This document shows positions 14,680 through 23,318 of a stretch of DNA of 32,594 nucleotides, piece after piece (positions within the stretch are counted from its first letter, which is position 1; each line of letters opens with the position of its first letter). The translations under genes and the position numbers were made by a program. A model generated the notes under the pieces. That model worked only from the letters and a program-made list of their open reading frames with translations, ran no database searches and was not told the DNA's origin. The DNA is from Marine Group I thaumarchaeote (lineage in GTDB: Archaea > Thermoproteota > Nitrososphaeria > Nitrososphaerales > Nitrosopumilaceae), in the NCBI GenBank assembly GCA_013390745.1, contig JACASX010000012.1:1-32594 (forward strand). Direction: 5' to 3'.

Positions 14680-15939
14680 CTAGGTCCTTTCGTATCTGAA
14701 TTTTTTAATTTTGATCAGATCAAAGTAAGAGCCAAACTTTGAATCATCTACATTGTCTAAACCCTCGTCGTTTGGTTCATTTTCAAATGTTCTGAGAATT
14801 TTGTATGTGGTGTTTCTTTCTGCGGGAATCCTGCCAACATCTCTGACAAGGCGTCGGATTTGCTTTGGCTTCAACAGTTGGCCATGCTGTGAGCCTGCAG
14901 CAGTTGAGATGCTTTCATTGATCAGTGTTCCTCCAAAGTCGTTTGCGCCACATTTCAGTAGTTGCTGTGACATTTTTTCACCCGTTTTTACCCATGACAT
15001 CTGTATGTTGTCGATGCAGTTGTTCAACATGATTCTGGAAACCGCATGTGTCAGCATTATATCGTCTGAATCAGCACCAGGTTGAATTCCCTTGTGCAAA
15101 CCATGCTTGTACATGGGCGCCTCTGTATGTATGAAATTGAGTGGTACAAATTCGGTAAAGCCTCCAGTCTCCTTCTGTATTTTGCGAATGATCCCAATGT
15201 GATTGGCACGATCTACATAACTTTCCACGTGACCATACATCATAGTTGACGTTGACCTTATCCCAATCTTATGAGCAGTTTTGATAACCTTAATCCAGTC
15301 CTTAACAGAAATCCTACCAGGCGAAATTTTATCACGCATTTTTTGATCTAAAATTTCAGCTGATGTTCCTGGAATCGTACCGACTCCCGCATTTTTTAAT
15401 CTTAAAAGATAATCTCTTATGGTAATGCCGTTTCGTGTTGCTCCATACAAAATCTCTTCAGGTGAAAATCCATGAATGTGCATCTTTGGAATTTCTTTCT
15501 TTATCTCACGACAAATTTTTTCATACAGTTCTCCATCCATGTCAGGTGGGAGACCGGCTTGTATGCAAACTTCCGTCGCACCTAATTCATGTGCCTCCTT
15601 GGCTCTTCTAACTATTTCTTCTATTGGGAGGAGATAACCTTCCTCTTCCCTGAAATCTCTGCTGAATGCACAAAATCCACACTGTTTTATGCAGACATTT
15701 GTGAAATTGATGTTTCTGTTTACAACATATGTTACAATATTTCCTACCCTTCTTTTTCTAAGTTCGTCAGCTACGGAGCAAACAAGTTCAAGTTCAATTC
15801 CTTTTGCGGCAAATAGCATTACAGAATCTTTTATATCGATTTCCTTTTCTGATAATGCGTCGTTTAGTATTCCAGCAATGATTGGATCAGCATGTTTAAG
15901 TTTTGAATCCAAATTTGTAGTTTCCAAAGTCATCTCCAA
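14680..15939 (-). CDS. cofH: FO synthase subunit 2 (CofH), radical SAM
   Basis: CofH (419 residues) joins 5-amino-6-ribitylaminouracil to a tyrosine-derived fragment. Its product is used by CofG to make FO, the deazaflavin core of coenzyme F420. The radical SAM cluster motif is CIKQCGFC, in the usual context NFTNVCIKQCGFCAFSR near residue 85. Other family segments are EVCIQAGLPPDMDGELY, IHGFSPEEI and GTIPGTSAEIL. It overlaps the end of cofG by ten bases. A strong Shine-Dalgarno sequence AGGAGGG, inside the end of cofG, is placed correctly for the TTG at 15939; the ATG at 15933 is the alternative. This indicates translational coupling with cofG. Length is slightly above the usual, mainly from the C-terminal tail. 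Confidence 0.93.
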   Translation of the reverse strand: MEMTLETTNLDSKLKHADPIIAGILNDALSEKEIDIKDSVMLFAAKGIELELVCSVADELRKRRVGNIVTYVVNRNINFTNVCIKQCGFCAFSRDFREEEGYLLPIEEIVRRAKEAHELGATEVCIQAGLPPDMDGELYEKICREIKKEIPKMHIHGFSPEEILYGATRNGITIRDYLLRLKNAGVGTIPGTSAEILDQKMRDKISPGRISVKDWIKVIKTAHKIGIRSTSTMMYGHVESYVDRANHIGIIRKIQKETGGFTEFVPLNFIHTEAPMYKHGLHKGIQPGADSDDIMLTHAVSRIMLNNCIDNIQMSWVKTGEKMSQQLLKCGANDFGGTLINESISTAAGSQHGQLLKPKQIRRLVRDVGRIPAERNTTYKILRTFENEPNDEGLDNVDDSKFGSYFDLIKIKKFRYERT

Positions 15940-17099
15940 AATTCCCTCCTAACATAGTTTTCATCATCGGAAAGTTTTTCGATTTTTTCTTTTAGATTAG
16001 GATTGATCATCTTGATAAATTTTGGATATACTGGAAACCGTGCCTTTAATTCAAAACTCTGCTCAGCGCATTTACTTTCTAATGTGTTAATTTGTGGCCA
16101 AGCGAATTCTGGGTTAACATAATCTACAGTTATGGGCGAGATTCCTCCCCAATCATTTATTCCAACGTCAAGAAAATCTTCATAATTACTTGGCGATAGA
16201 TTTGGCGGAATTTGAATATTCATTTCGGGTAAAATTATTCTTGCTATGGCTACTATTCTCTTAAAATATTGTTGAGGTGTAGATGGATGATCTTTCATCC
16301 TTGTATCCTGTTTGGGTTCAAAGTTTTGTAAGATTACTTCTTGAATGTTTTCAAATTGTTCATGAAGTTTTTTGATTGTAAAAAGAGAATCAATTATTTC
16401 CAGTTCATTCTCGCCTATTCCAACCAAAATTCCCGTAGTCATGGGAATTTTTAATTCTCCCGCATTTTTTAAGATCTGAATCCTAGCTCTTGGGTCCTTG
16501 CTTGGTGCATCATGGTGCGGCATTCCTTTTTCTAAAAGTCGTTGACTAGAGTTTTCTAACATGAGCCCCATGCTGACATTTGTTTTTTTCAGGTCATTCA
16601 TCTCAGATTTGTTAAGGTTTCCAGCATTAGTATGCGGAAACAGTCCTTCATCTAATACTAACTCAGAGCAGTGAGCCAAGTATTCGCCAGTGGATGAAAA
16701 TCCATTTTTTCTAAGCCACCTTGAAGCCTCATCATATTTTTGCTCTGGGCTTTCACCTGTAACAAGCAGTGCTTCCACACATCTGAGTTTTGCCGCTGAT
16801 TTTGCTAGTTTTTTAACGTCATCTGGATTCATCATAGAAAGTTTGGATTCTCCAATTTCAGCCTTGTATGTACAATAGGAACATGTATCTCTGCAAAGAT
16901 TTACGATGTTAAAGAACGCCTTCTTAGAAAAAGAAATGACTTTTCCCTTATGCTGGTCGCGAAGATTGTTCGCCACTTTGAAAATTTTTTCTGAATTGTA
17001 TTCTGAATGCAAAAAGATCTCATGAGCCTCATCTTTTGCAACTTCCTTGCCATCCAAAACTTTGTTCAAAGGCTCAAAATCAAATTCTAATCTGCTCAA
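15930..17099 (-). CDS. cofG: FO synthase subunit 1 (CofG), radical SAM
   Basis: CofG (389 residues) carries out the second radical step of FO formation, closing the deazaflavin ring. The cluster motif is CRDTCSYCTY near residue 68, with the family's ALLVTGESPEQKYDEA, FPHTNAGNLN, MGLMLENSSQRL, TTGILVGIGE and the C-terminal DWGGISPIT. The start is TTG (MSRLEFDFEPLNK), with A/T-rich sequence upstream but no Shine-Dalgarno sequence. It sits 42 bases behind the HtrA-like gene and overlaps cofH. The other F420 genes in the window, cofD and cofC, are about 11 kb away; cofE is not in the window. Confidence 0.93.
   Translation of the reverse strand: MSRLEFDFEPLNKVLDGKEVAKDEAHEIFLHSEYNSEKIFKVANNLRDQHKGKVISFSKKAFFNIVNLCRDTCSYCTYKAEIGESKLSMMNPDDVKKLAKSAAKLRCVEALLVTGESPEQKYDEASRWLRKNGFSSTGEYLAHCSELVLDEGLFPHTNAGNLNKSEMNDLKKTNVSMGLMLENSSQRLLEKGMPHHDAPSKDPRARIQILKNAGELKIPMTTGILVGIGENELEIIDSLFTIKKLHEQFENIQEVILQNFEPKQDTRMKDHPSTPQQYFKRIVAIARIILPEMNIQIPPNLSPSNYEDFLDVGINDWGGISPITVDYVNPEFAWPQINTLESKCAEQSFELKARFPVYPKFIKMINPNLKEKIEKLSDDENYVRREFWR
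15944..15950 (-). promoter_or_regulatory. Strong Shine-Dalgarno sequence for cofH within the end of cofG
   Basis: On the minus strand AGGAGGG encodes the Arg-Arg pair of the cofG C-terminus and lies four bases before the TTG start of cofH. It is the clearest ribosome binding site in the window and supports translational coupling and the TTG start. Confidence 0.7.
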
Positions 17100-17141
17100 T
17101 AGAAGAGGTGTTTAATTTCAAGTATTTATTTTTGATTTTAA

Positions 17142-18284
17142 TTACAGATCTGGTCTTTCAACTAATTCCAAAGTTATATGTAAAAATTCCCCATCCCTTA
17201 GAATTCCCAAAACCATTTCGTCACCTACGGATTTTTCACGTTGTAGATGAATCAATATATCACTAATTTTTCTTACTTCCTTACCATCTACAGAAATTAT
17301 AATATCACCGCCTGCTGGATATTCCTTACCACCAGATTCAAGTGTAATTGTCCTTTCTTTTAATCCAGCTTTATCTGCAGGACTACCATCCACAACTGTA
17401 ATGATCATGAATCCTTTTGCCTGTTTGAGTCCTAGAGCTTGGGCAAGATCTGGATCAATATTCTGACCCGTAATGCCAATCCATGGATGATGATACTTCC
17501 CATATTCTATTAGAGCAGGCACTATTTTTGAGACAGTATTTGATGGAACAGCAAATCCAATTCCAACAAATTCACCAGTTAAAGACTGGATTGCTGTATT
17601 GATTCCGATTACTTGCCCCTTCATATTCAATAACGGTCCACCTGAATTCCCTGGATTTATTGCCGCATCAGTTTGAATAACATCTGGAATTGAAAATGCT
17701 GTGTCTGGAGTAGCTATCAATCTTCCCATTTGACTTACAATTCCGGAAGTCATTGAACCTGAAAGCCCAAATGGATTTCCAATCGCAGCTACCTGTTCAC
17801 CAACCTGAAGTAATGATGAATCACCCATTTGTAATGGATGTAACAATCGCGGTTTTTCACTAACTTTGATGACTGCTATATCAGTAAATTTGTCTTCTCC
17901 TATTATTTCAGCACTGTATTGACTGCCATCCAAAAATGTTACCGTTGTCTTGTTAGCACCATCTACAACATGTGCATTTGTAATAATATGACCAAGATTA
18001 TCATAAACGAAACCAGAGCCCAGACCACCAGTATCTGTTGCCGAGCCAATTCTTTCAACCTTGATTTTCACAACACTCTCTTCAGATTTTTCAAATAATT
18101 CTATCAACGTGAGATTGCTTTTTGGTGATGATAATACATCTCCTAATGTTATAGCATCATGACCATTTGAAGTGATTAGATCAGGCGTTCCAATTTCTTG
18201 TGAGGGAATGAGAATGAATGTAAAGAGTAAGATGATTGCGGTAGCACCTACGATACCTCCAACAACAAATCCAGATTTTGCCAA
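17142..18284 (-). CDS. HtrA/DegP-like membrane-anchored serine protease with a PDZ domain
   Basis: The 380-residue protein starts with a single hydrophobic anchor (about residues 5-27), so the protease faces outside the cell. The trypsin-like domain (about 65-260) has a complete catalytic triad: H105 in ITNAHVVDGA, D135 in TDIAVIKV, and S214 in INPGNSGGPLL. One PDZ domain follows (about 265-375, with GFMIITVVDGSPADKAGLK and GGDIIISVDGKEVR). HtrA proteases remove or refold damaged exported proteins. The start is TTG with ATAAAAAATA upstream. It lies between the glycosyltransferase and cofG with gaps of about 40 bases and may be part of the same transcription unit. Confidence 0.92.
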   Translation of the reverse strand: MAKSGFVVGGIVGATAIILLFTFILIPSQEIGTPDLITSNGHDAITLGDVLSSPKSNLTLIELFEKSEESVVKIKVERIGSATDTGGLGSGFVYDNLGHIITNAHVVDGANKTTVTFLDGSQYSAEIIGEDKFTDIAVIKVSEKPRLLHPLQMGDSSLLQVGEQVAAIGNPFGLSGSMTSGIVSQMGRLIATPDTAFSIPDVIQTDAAINPGNSGGPLLNMKGQVIGINTAIQSLTGEFVGIGFAVPSNTVSKIVPALIEYGKYHHPWIGITGQNIDPDLAQALGLKQAKGFMIITVVDGSPADKAGLKERTITLESGGKEYPAGGDIIISVDGKEVRKISDILIHLQREKSVGDEMVLGILRDGEFLHITLELVERPDL

Positions 18285-18321
18285 GTGTTTACAGCCTCTT
18301 ATTTTTTATCTATAAACTATT

Positions 18322-19533
18322 CTACACATTAATGGATTTTTGAACTTGACCCTTCATATGATATGTTCTACCCCTCCACGATATTGCTGTCTTACTTTTA
18401 GCTTGAATTAAACCGGCCAAAAAGCCACTAACTACAATAAAGCTGCCAACAGGTGCAAATAACGAGTATTTTATTTTCAGATCAAGTCCCTTCGTTGCAT
18501 CTAATATTCCCCCGATGTACACAAGTATAGAGGCAATGCATGATATTGCAAAAAGTATCAAAAATGAATCCGTACTATTGAAAAAAATTATCGAGTATCC
18601 CAATATCGGGAACGGCATAAATAATAAAAATAAAACACCAAAAAAACTTGCTACAGCAATTTTTGCATTTTGTAGATACAGTGGTATCATGAGTCTTTTA
18701 AGCGCATTCCATAATGTTGGCATGTCTCTTGCCCATATCGCATCAACAAGATGCTCGCCCCTAACCATGCGCATTTTGAAGCCAGATTCTTTGACTTTTC
18801 TTCCAAGTGCGCCATCCTCAACTAGTTCGCCTTTCACACCTTCATGTGTTCCAACTGAATCATAAGTAGATTTTTTGATGATGAAAAAACTTCCAAAAAA
18901 ATATCCAGTACCTTTTGATGTGTCATTCACTCGTAAAGCAGAAAATCTTGTATGTAAGAATGTGGAAATCATTGGCAATGTTATCTTCGTTATTTTATCC
19001 AAACATAGCATTCTTGGAATAACTGTTAGCGCATCAAGATCTAATGATAGCAAATGAGATACGGCAAGAGAAATCACAGAACTTGTGTGAACTGTATCTG
19101 CATCAGTAAATAACAATAAATTTCCTGAAGCCTTCTTGTATCCTTCAATGCATGCCCAGTTCTTTCCTATCCATCCATCTGGTTTTGGTTTCGCATCTAC
19201 CGAAATAACTTTTGGAAATTTTTTTGAATATTTTTTTATTATATCTCCGGTTGAATCATTTGACGAATCATTAATTGTGACAATCTCATAGTTATCGTAA
19301 TCCTGTTTTATGAGTGAATCAAGACATTTCTCAATAAATTTTTCTTCATTTCGTGCAGGTAAAATTATTGAGACCTTTGGTTTTTCATGTTCCTTTTTTT
19401 CGAATTTATCCAAGAATGGCGACTCGTGGAATGTCTTTAACATGGATTTTATTAAAGCAATCCACGTTGCTGAAACTCCGATTAAAATTGCAACAAGTAT
19501 GTAATTGATGATATCTAGTACTATGTTTATCAA
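18322..19533 (-). CDS. Membrane-associated family 2 glycosyltransferase
   Basis: The 403-residue protein has an N-terminal membrane helix (about 5-27), a GT-A catalytic domain and several C-terminal membrane helices (about 300-385). GT2 signatures are VSIILPARNEEKFIEKCLDS, the nucleotide-binding VTINDSSNDST, KPDGWIGKNWACIEG and the metal-binding LLFTDADTVHTS. The layout resembles HpnB/CrtQ-type glycosyltransferases acting on lipids, with ISWRGRTYHMKG near the end. The acceptor is unknown; membrane lipid or polyprenol glycosylation is plausible. It starts with a TTG immediately after the SRPBCC stop codon, with no bases between, so translation is coupled. Confidence 0.87.
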   Translation of the reverse strand: MINIVLDIINYILVAILIGVSATWIALIKSMLKTFHESPFLDKFEKKEHEKPKVSIILPARNEEKFIEKCLDSLIKQDYDNYEIVTINDSSNDSTGDIIKKYSKKFPKVISVDAKPKPDGWIGKNWACIEGYKKASGNLLLFTDADTVHTSSVISLAVSHLLSLDLDALTVIPRMLCLDKITKITLPMISTFLHTRFSALRVNDTSKGTGYFFGSFFIIKKSTYDSVGTHEGVKGELVEDGALGRKVKESGFKMRMVRGEHLVDAIWARDMPTLWNALKRLMIPLYLQNAKIAVASFFGVLFLLFMPFPILGYSIIFFNSTDSFLILFAISCIASILVYIGGILDATKGLDLKIKYSLFAPVGSFIVVSGFLAGLIQAKSKTAISWRGRTYHMKGQVQKSINV

Positions 19534-19953
19534 TTATGAATTCTCAGCCTTTTGTTTTATTGATTCTAGGGCTTGTTCCGTCCCACTACGTATATGCTTC
19601 TTAATCATACCAGTAAACATACCAGCCAATCCTGACATTTTAACATCCCAGTTAGCCTCAAGTAAAGAACTACCATCTTTAGGTTTAAGAGTTAATGTTT
19701 TTGAACCTTTGATTATTCCTTTGGTGAATTCAGCGTAGATTTTTTCTTTTGGTTGTATGGTAATTTTTTGCATGCACTTAGAATCTCTAAATGCAATTGT
19801 TATCTCCCGAGTTACTACATTCCCATCTCTAGAAATAATTCTTGTTTCTTTAGTACCCTTCCAAAATTTTGGTTCATTATCAAGATCTGAAATTATATCC
19901 CAAACTCTATCGACTGGTGCATTAATATCAATAGATGTATCTATGATTGCCAT
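19534..19953 (-). CDS. SRPBCC (START-like) small ligand-binding protein
   Basis: The 139-residue protein fits the SRPBCC superfamily (polyketide cyclase/CoxG-like). It begins with a beta strand and helix (IDTSIDINAPVDRVWDIISD) leading to DLDNEPKFWKG, followed by antiparallel strands and a long C-terminal helix (IKKHIRSGTEQALESIKQKA). Such helix-grip folds bind hydrophobic ligands. The direct coupling to a membrane glycosyltransferase suggests a lipid-like ligand, but that is inference. The ATG has the A/T-rich TATTTTTAAAA about 25 bases upstream, so it is probably the first, leaderless gene of the unit running to cofH. Confidence 0.82.
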   Translation of the reverse strand: MAIIDTSIDINAPVDRVWDIISDLDNEPKFWKGTKETRIISRDGNVVTREITIAFRDSKCMQKITIQPKEKIYAEFTKGIIKGSKTLTLKPKDGSSLLEANWDVKMSGLAGMFTGMIKKHIRSGTEQALESIKQKAENS

Positions 19954-19998
19954 ATAGACACGGTTTTTTTTAAAAATATTAGTCTTGGTTCCGTAATT

Positions 19999-20007
19999 AA
20001 TTTTAAA
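19999..20007 (+). promoter_or_regulatory. TATA-like box for the EMAP-type tRNA-binding protein gene
   Basis: AATTTTAAA is centred about 25 bases before the ATG at 20028, supporting that start over an out-of-frame ATG at 20021. The 74-base divergent spacer also holds the box of the SRPBCC gene. Confidence 0.45.
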
Positions 20008-20027
20008 CCCTGAAATGAAGATGGGTT

Positions 20028-20351
20028 ATGCCCATTAGCTATGATGACTTTAAGAAATTAGATTTACGAGTTGCAAAAATACTCAAAATAGAAGAGATTC
20101 CTGGCAAAACCAAAATCGTTAAGGGAGAGATAGATCTTGGCGATGAAACCCGAGATGTTATTATAGGCGGTGCAGAATTTTATGAACCTGAAGATTTGAT
20201 TGGTAAAACTGTGATAGTAGTTGCCAATTTAGAACCCAAAAAAATGGCCGGTGTAGAATCCAATGCTATGCTTTTAGCAGCTGATGTTAACGACAAACCA
20301 TTTTGGTTATCTGTTGATCCTAAAGTACAGCCTGGAACACAAATAAAATAA
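20028..20351 (+). CDS. Stand-alone tRNA-binding (EMAP/OB-fold) protein, MetRS beta-like or CsaA-like
   Basis: The 107-residue protein is a single EMAP-II-type OB fold: DFKKLDLRVAKILKIEEIPG, then KIVKGEIDLGDETRDVIIGG, IGKTVIVVANLEPKKMAGVESNAM and the terminal VQPGTQIK. This domain is found at the C-terminus of bacterial MetRS, as the free MetRS beta subunit in some archaea, and as the chaperone-like CsaA. The sequence fits tRNA binding in trans to MetRS, but MetRS itself is not in this window. Length equals a complete domain. Confidence 0.87.
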   Translation: MPISYDDFKKLDLRVAKILKIEEIPGKTKIVKGEIDLGDETRDVIIGGAEFYEPEDLIGKTVIVVANLEPKKMAGVESNAMLLAADVNDKPFWLSVDPKVQPGTQIK

Positions 20352-20380
20352 TTTTTTACAAATTTAATTTAAACATTTAA

Positions 20381-20938
20381 CTAGTAATTCATTAATTTTT
20401 TTTCTTCAAGTAACGCATGAAGATTGTTAACAGATCTGTATACATCTGGCTCTTTTTTTGCGCCAGTACAAACTAGTTTTCCAGATGAAAACAAAAGAAT
20501 TACAGTTTTAGGCTCAACCATTCTGTGTATGAGACCCGGAAATTGTTCTGGTTCATACATACTTCTTGGAAGTGTTCTTGCAGCTTGTTCTAGATGTATT
20601 CTTCCTCCTAAATTAATTGAGGCTACAATATTTTGAACAACTACAACCGCATCTTTTTTTACCTTAACTCCTCCCTTGCGTAGTTTTTGAACAACAAGTT
20701 TTACAGCTTTACGAGACATTGCTTCAGACTTGGCTCCGGTGCATACCATCTTACCAGATGAAAAAATTAGAGTAGCTGTCTTTGGTGAACCGATTCGAAA
20801 AACTAAACCTGGAAACTGATCAGGATGATACTCCACATCTGCAAATTTACGTGTTATTTCGTTAAGATCCATTCTTTGGTCTACTGATGCTGAGGCAACT
20901 ACATTTTCAATACTGACAATAGGTTTTGTTTGAGGCAA
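20381..20938 (-). CDS. tbp: TATA-box-binding protein
   Basis: The 185-residue TBP has the two direct saddle repeats typical of the family. Repeat 1 (about 8-90) contains EYHPDQFPGLVFRI and TLIFSSGKMVCTGAKSEA. Repeat 2 (about 98-180) contains MYEPEQFPGLIHRM and ILLFSSGKLVCTGAKKEP. It binds the TATA box and recruits TFB and RNA polymerase. The start is TTG; the frame is closed upstream by a stop codon six codons back with no ATG or GTG between. GTTTTTATTA 23-32 bases upstream supports this as a leaderless start. It is divergent from the DUF1512 gene. Confidence 0.95.
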   Translation of the reverse strand: MPQTKPIVSIENVVASASVDQRMDLNEITRKFADVEYHPDQFPGLVFRIGSPKTATLIFSSGKMVCTGAKSEAMSRKAVKLVVQKLRKGGVKVKKDAVVVVQNIVASINLGGRIHLEQAARTLPRSMYEPEQFPGLIHRMVEPKTVILLFSSGKLVCTGAKKEPDVYRSVNNLHALLEEKKLMNY

Positions 20939-20960
20939 ACAGTGGTGTTCTAATCATCCA

Positions 20961-20970
20961 TAATAAAAAC
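20961..20970 (-). promoter_or_regulatory. TATA-like box for tbp
   Basis: Minus-strand GTTTTTATTA is centred about 27 bases before the TTG of tbp, the distance expected for a leaderless transcript. TBP therefore probably uses its own product type at this promoter. Confidence 0.5.
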
Positions 20971-21018
20971 AATCACCATCTGTTTAGCCTGTAATAGCAC
21001 ATTTTTGTTGTCGAATAG

Positions 21019-21026
21019 TTTAATTT
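21019..21026 (+). promoter_or_regulatory. TATA-like box that decides the start of the DUF1512 gene
   Basis: TTTAATTT is centred 26 bases before the GTG at 21049, but overlaps the alternative TTG at 21025. This makes 21049 the likely start. Confidence 0.45.
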
Positions 21027-21048
21027 GATAAAATGTTTGCTTTGGTTT

Positions 21049-22173
21049 GTGGATTTTAGCAGTCTAGATATACTTGACGAGTTTTTTGGCACGGGTGGTG
21101 ATTCAAACCCGTTTATGATGCTTATTTGGTTCCTTCCCATTATTCTTTTTGTATTCTATGGTCAACGAATACAACTAATCATCACTTCTAGAGACATCAA
21201 AAAAGATATGGCAAAGCTGGAACAATTTAGGAATGATTCTAGAAATGAACTAATTGATTATGTTAAACAAAAACTATCTCCTAATGGTGATCCAACCCAA
21301 AAACTTGACAGATTCTTTGATTACTTTACAGTCATGCCGGTGGATATTGATCCAAATGGAATAATTCCTAAAATCCATCATCTTGTACGTTCAAGAGAAG
21401 ATACTACAAGAAAGCAGGTCAAGTCTATGTTCTCGGAAATTAATACATTGGAGGTTACGAAAGTTCAAAATCTTTTGGAAATAGTAACAACATTACAACT
21501 TTTACACAAAGTTGTGAGACATTTGTTTTTGACTGCAAAAAAACAAAACAACTATCCACTTATTCTACCATTGCAGATGCTACTTCCGTTTATTATGGAA
21601 CAGGCTGAGGCTCTTAAGGACGCTATTCCTGCATTTAAAAAGGGACAGCCAATCGGTGATGGAATTGGTCCACTTGTAGTTGGTGGAATGATGCTTGATA
21701 CTAAAAAACAAAATGCTGAGTTTGAAACTGTTTACAGCGAGTCGGAATTTGACGGCAGAAAATTAATTCTGCTAAAGGCTGAAGGTCCATATGCTACTGT
21801 TGGTAGACCAGGCGAAGCTACTGAATCAATCGTTGAAAAACTCAAACCCGATGTCATAATTATGATTGACGCTGCGTTAAAACTAGAGGGTGAAGATTCA
21901 GGAAGTGTTGCACAAGGATTTGGAGCTGCAATAGGTGGGATTGGAACTGATAGATTTAAGATCGAAGCAATAGCCACAAAATATGATATTCCAATATTTG
22001 CAATTGTAGTTAGGCAGTCTGTTAAAGAGGCAATCACACTCATGAAGAAAGAAATTTCCGATCAAGCTGAAAATGTCAAAAGTCAAGTTTATGAAATGAT
22101 AACCGACAATTCAAATCCTAATCAAACTGTACTTGTTATAGGCGTTGGAAACACTTTGGGGGTTGCTCAATAA
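21049..22173 (+). CDS. DUF1512 family archaeal membrane-anchored protein
   Basis: About 374 residues from the preferred GTG (VDFSSLDILDEFFG); a TTG at 21025 would add eight. One N-terminal membrane helix (PFMMLIWFLPIILFVFYG) is followed by a basic cytoplasmic region and helical segments (IHHLVRSREDTTRKQVKSMF, LLEIVTTLQLLHKVVRHLF). A C-terminal alpha/beta domain has GIGPLVVGGMML, AEGPYATVGRPGEATESIVE, VIIMIDAALKLEGEDSG and GVGNTLGVAQ. I recognise this as the archaeal DUF1512 family; its function is unknown. The Gly- and Asp-rich segments suggest a nucleotide- or metal-binding enzyme domain, as inference only. Its stop overlaps the ATG of the following zinc-ribbon gene (TAATG). Confidence 0.82.
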   Translation: MDFSSLDILDEFFGTGGDSNPFMMLIWFLPIILFVFYGQRIQLIITSRDIKKDMAKLEQFRNDSRNELIDYVKQKLSPNGDPTQKLDRFFDYFTVMPVDIDPNGIIPKIHHLVRSREDTTRKQVKSMFSEINTLEVTKVQNLLEIVTTLQLLHKVVRHLFLTAKKQNNYPLILPLQMLLPFIMEQAEALKDAIPAFKKGQPIGDGIGPLVVGGMMLDTKKQNAEFETVYSESEFDGRKLILLKAEGPYATVGRPGEATESIVEKLKPDVIIMIDAALKLEGEDSGSVAQGFGAAIGGIGTDRFKIEAIATKYDIPIFAIVVRQSVKEAITLMKKEISDQAENVKSQVYEMITDNSNPNQTVLVIGVGNTLGVAQ

Positions 22174-22352
22174 TGTCTAAGAAAAATGAAATTATAACTG
22201 CATATACTTTACAACAATGTAATTCCTGCAAAGAACAATCCAAACAAAAATTTTCTGATGGTGATTATGTTTTCAAAGAAATTTCAAAATGTTCTTCATG
22301 TGATGGACAAGTAATGGTCACAAAAATTTTTGGAGAATCTCTTACCCAATAG
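22173..22352 (+). CDS. 59-residue zinc-ribbon protein coupled to the DUF1512 gene
   Basis: An ATG shares a base with the DUF1512 stop codon (TAATG) and opens a 59-residue frame ending in TAG. The product has two Cys pairs, CNSC (residues 16-19) and CSSC (40-43), with a charged hairpin between them: a typical small zinc ribbon. It starts MSKKNEIITAYTLQQC and ends GQVMVTKIFGESLTQ. Translational coupling suggests a partner role for the DUF1512 protein. The last eleven bases overlap the convergent methionine aminopeptidase gene. Its function is unknown. Confidence 0.8.
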   Translation: MSKKNEIITAYTLQQCNSCKEQSKQKFSDGDYVFKEISKCSSCDGQVMVTKIFGESLTQ

Positions 22353-23235
22353 TAGTTACTGTGACGCCAGTTTGAGTTGGAATAAACGTATGCTCTGCTT
22401 GTGCAACCGTTTTGCCGCTTGCTTCAACAAGAATTGCATACGCTTTGACTGCCTTCTTTTTAATCAAAATGTCTAACAATCTTCTGGCTTCCTTTTCTTC
22501 CCATTCCTTTACAATCCATCTTAATGCAAATGGTAACATGTTAAAATTATCCCAGATAAATTCCAGTAATTTGTTAGCTTCATCGTCTTTAGTCCTTTTT
22601 CTTGAAGACAGAGCAAAGATGTTTTTAATTTTACCGTTACGAACGAATCCTAAACCATTTTTAGCTGTAACAAATGGTTCACATGCATATGCTTCATCTT
22701 CTGAAAAATCAAATGAGCCAATTGACCACATGTTAGGAACTGTTTTTCCTGCATGAATTGTATATTGATCAAGTGAATGACCGCTGAGATTGGCAATCGG
22801 TTTAAACCCCATATCCATTATAGTATTTTGAATTTTTCTTCCAACATCCTTTGATTTCACGCCTGATTTGATCATTGACATTGCTGCCTCCAAAGCATTT
22901 TCTGCAGCCTGAACCAATGAATCGTATTGGGAATCATAATTCACTGTTACAGCGGTGTCAGCTATATACCCATTAATCTGAGCGCCAAGATCAATTTTTA
23001 TCAAGTCAGAATCTGAAACTGTTTTTGGGTCGTTTGGCTCAGCAGTGTAATGTGCTGCTACTTCATTCAAACTAGTATTAACAGGAAATGCACATTTTGC
23101 ACCTCGTTTGATAATTTCTGATTCCACATATTCACAAATTTCTGCTAGGGTACTGCCAATCCAATCTTTCTTACGAACATTCTCTCTTACTTCTCCCGCA
23201 ATTTTTCCCGCTTTTACGTAGTCTTCAATCTGCAT
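22342..23235 (-). CDS. map: Type II methionine aminopeptidase
   Basis: This enzyme removes the initiator Met from new proteins. From the second in-frame ATG (23235) it has 297 residues. The dinuclear metal ligands then fall at D82, D93, H153, E186 and E281, almost exactly the numbering of the Pyrococcus furiosus enzyme, and H63 is the conserved active-site His. The TATA-like ATATTAATA centred 28 bases before this ATG also favours it over the ATG at 23256, which would add MQNQSVL. Motifs include LIKIDLGAQINGYIADTAV, NLSGHSLDQYTIHAG, ACEPFV and AEHTFI. The longer insertion before the C-terminal domain is typical of type II enzymes. The 3' end overlaps the small zinc-ribbon gene. Confidence 0.95.
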   Translation of the reverse strand: MQIEDYVKAGKIAGEVRENVRKKDWIGSTLAEICEYVESEIIKRGAKCAFPVNTSLNEVAAHYTAEPNDPKTVSDSDLIKIDLGAQINGYIADTAVTVNYDSQYDSLVQAAENALEAAMSMIKSGVKSKDVGRKIQNTIMDMGFKPIANLSGHSLDQYTIHAGKTVPNMWSIGSFDFSEDEAYACEPFVTAKNGLGFVRNGKIKNIFALSSRKRTKDDEANKLLEFIWDNFNMLPFALRWIVKEWEEKEARRLLDILIKKKAVKAYAILVEASGKTVAQAEHTFIPTQTGVTVTTIG

Positions 23236-23258
23236 TAACACTGATTGATTCTGCATGC

Positions 23259-23267
23259 TATTAATAT
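23259..23267 (-). promoter_or_regulatory. TATA-like box for map
   Basis: Minus-strand ATATTAATA is centred about 28 bases before the ATG at 23235 and only a few bases before the ATG at 23256. It therefore argues for the shorter protein. Confidence 0.45.
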
Positions 23268-23318
23268 CATAATCAAATTCTCCCTATTCTCGGAACTAAA
23301 GATTAGAATAGGCTGGCT

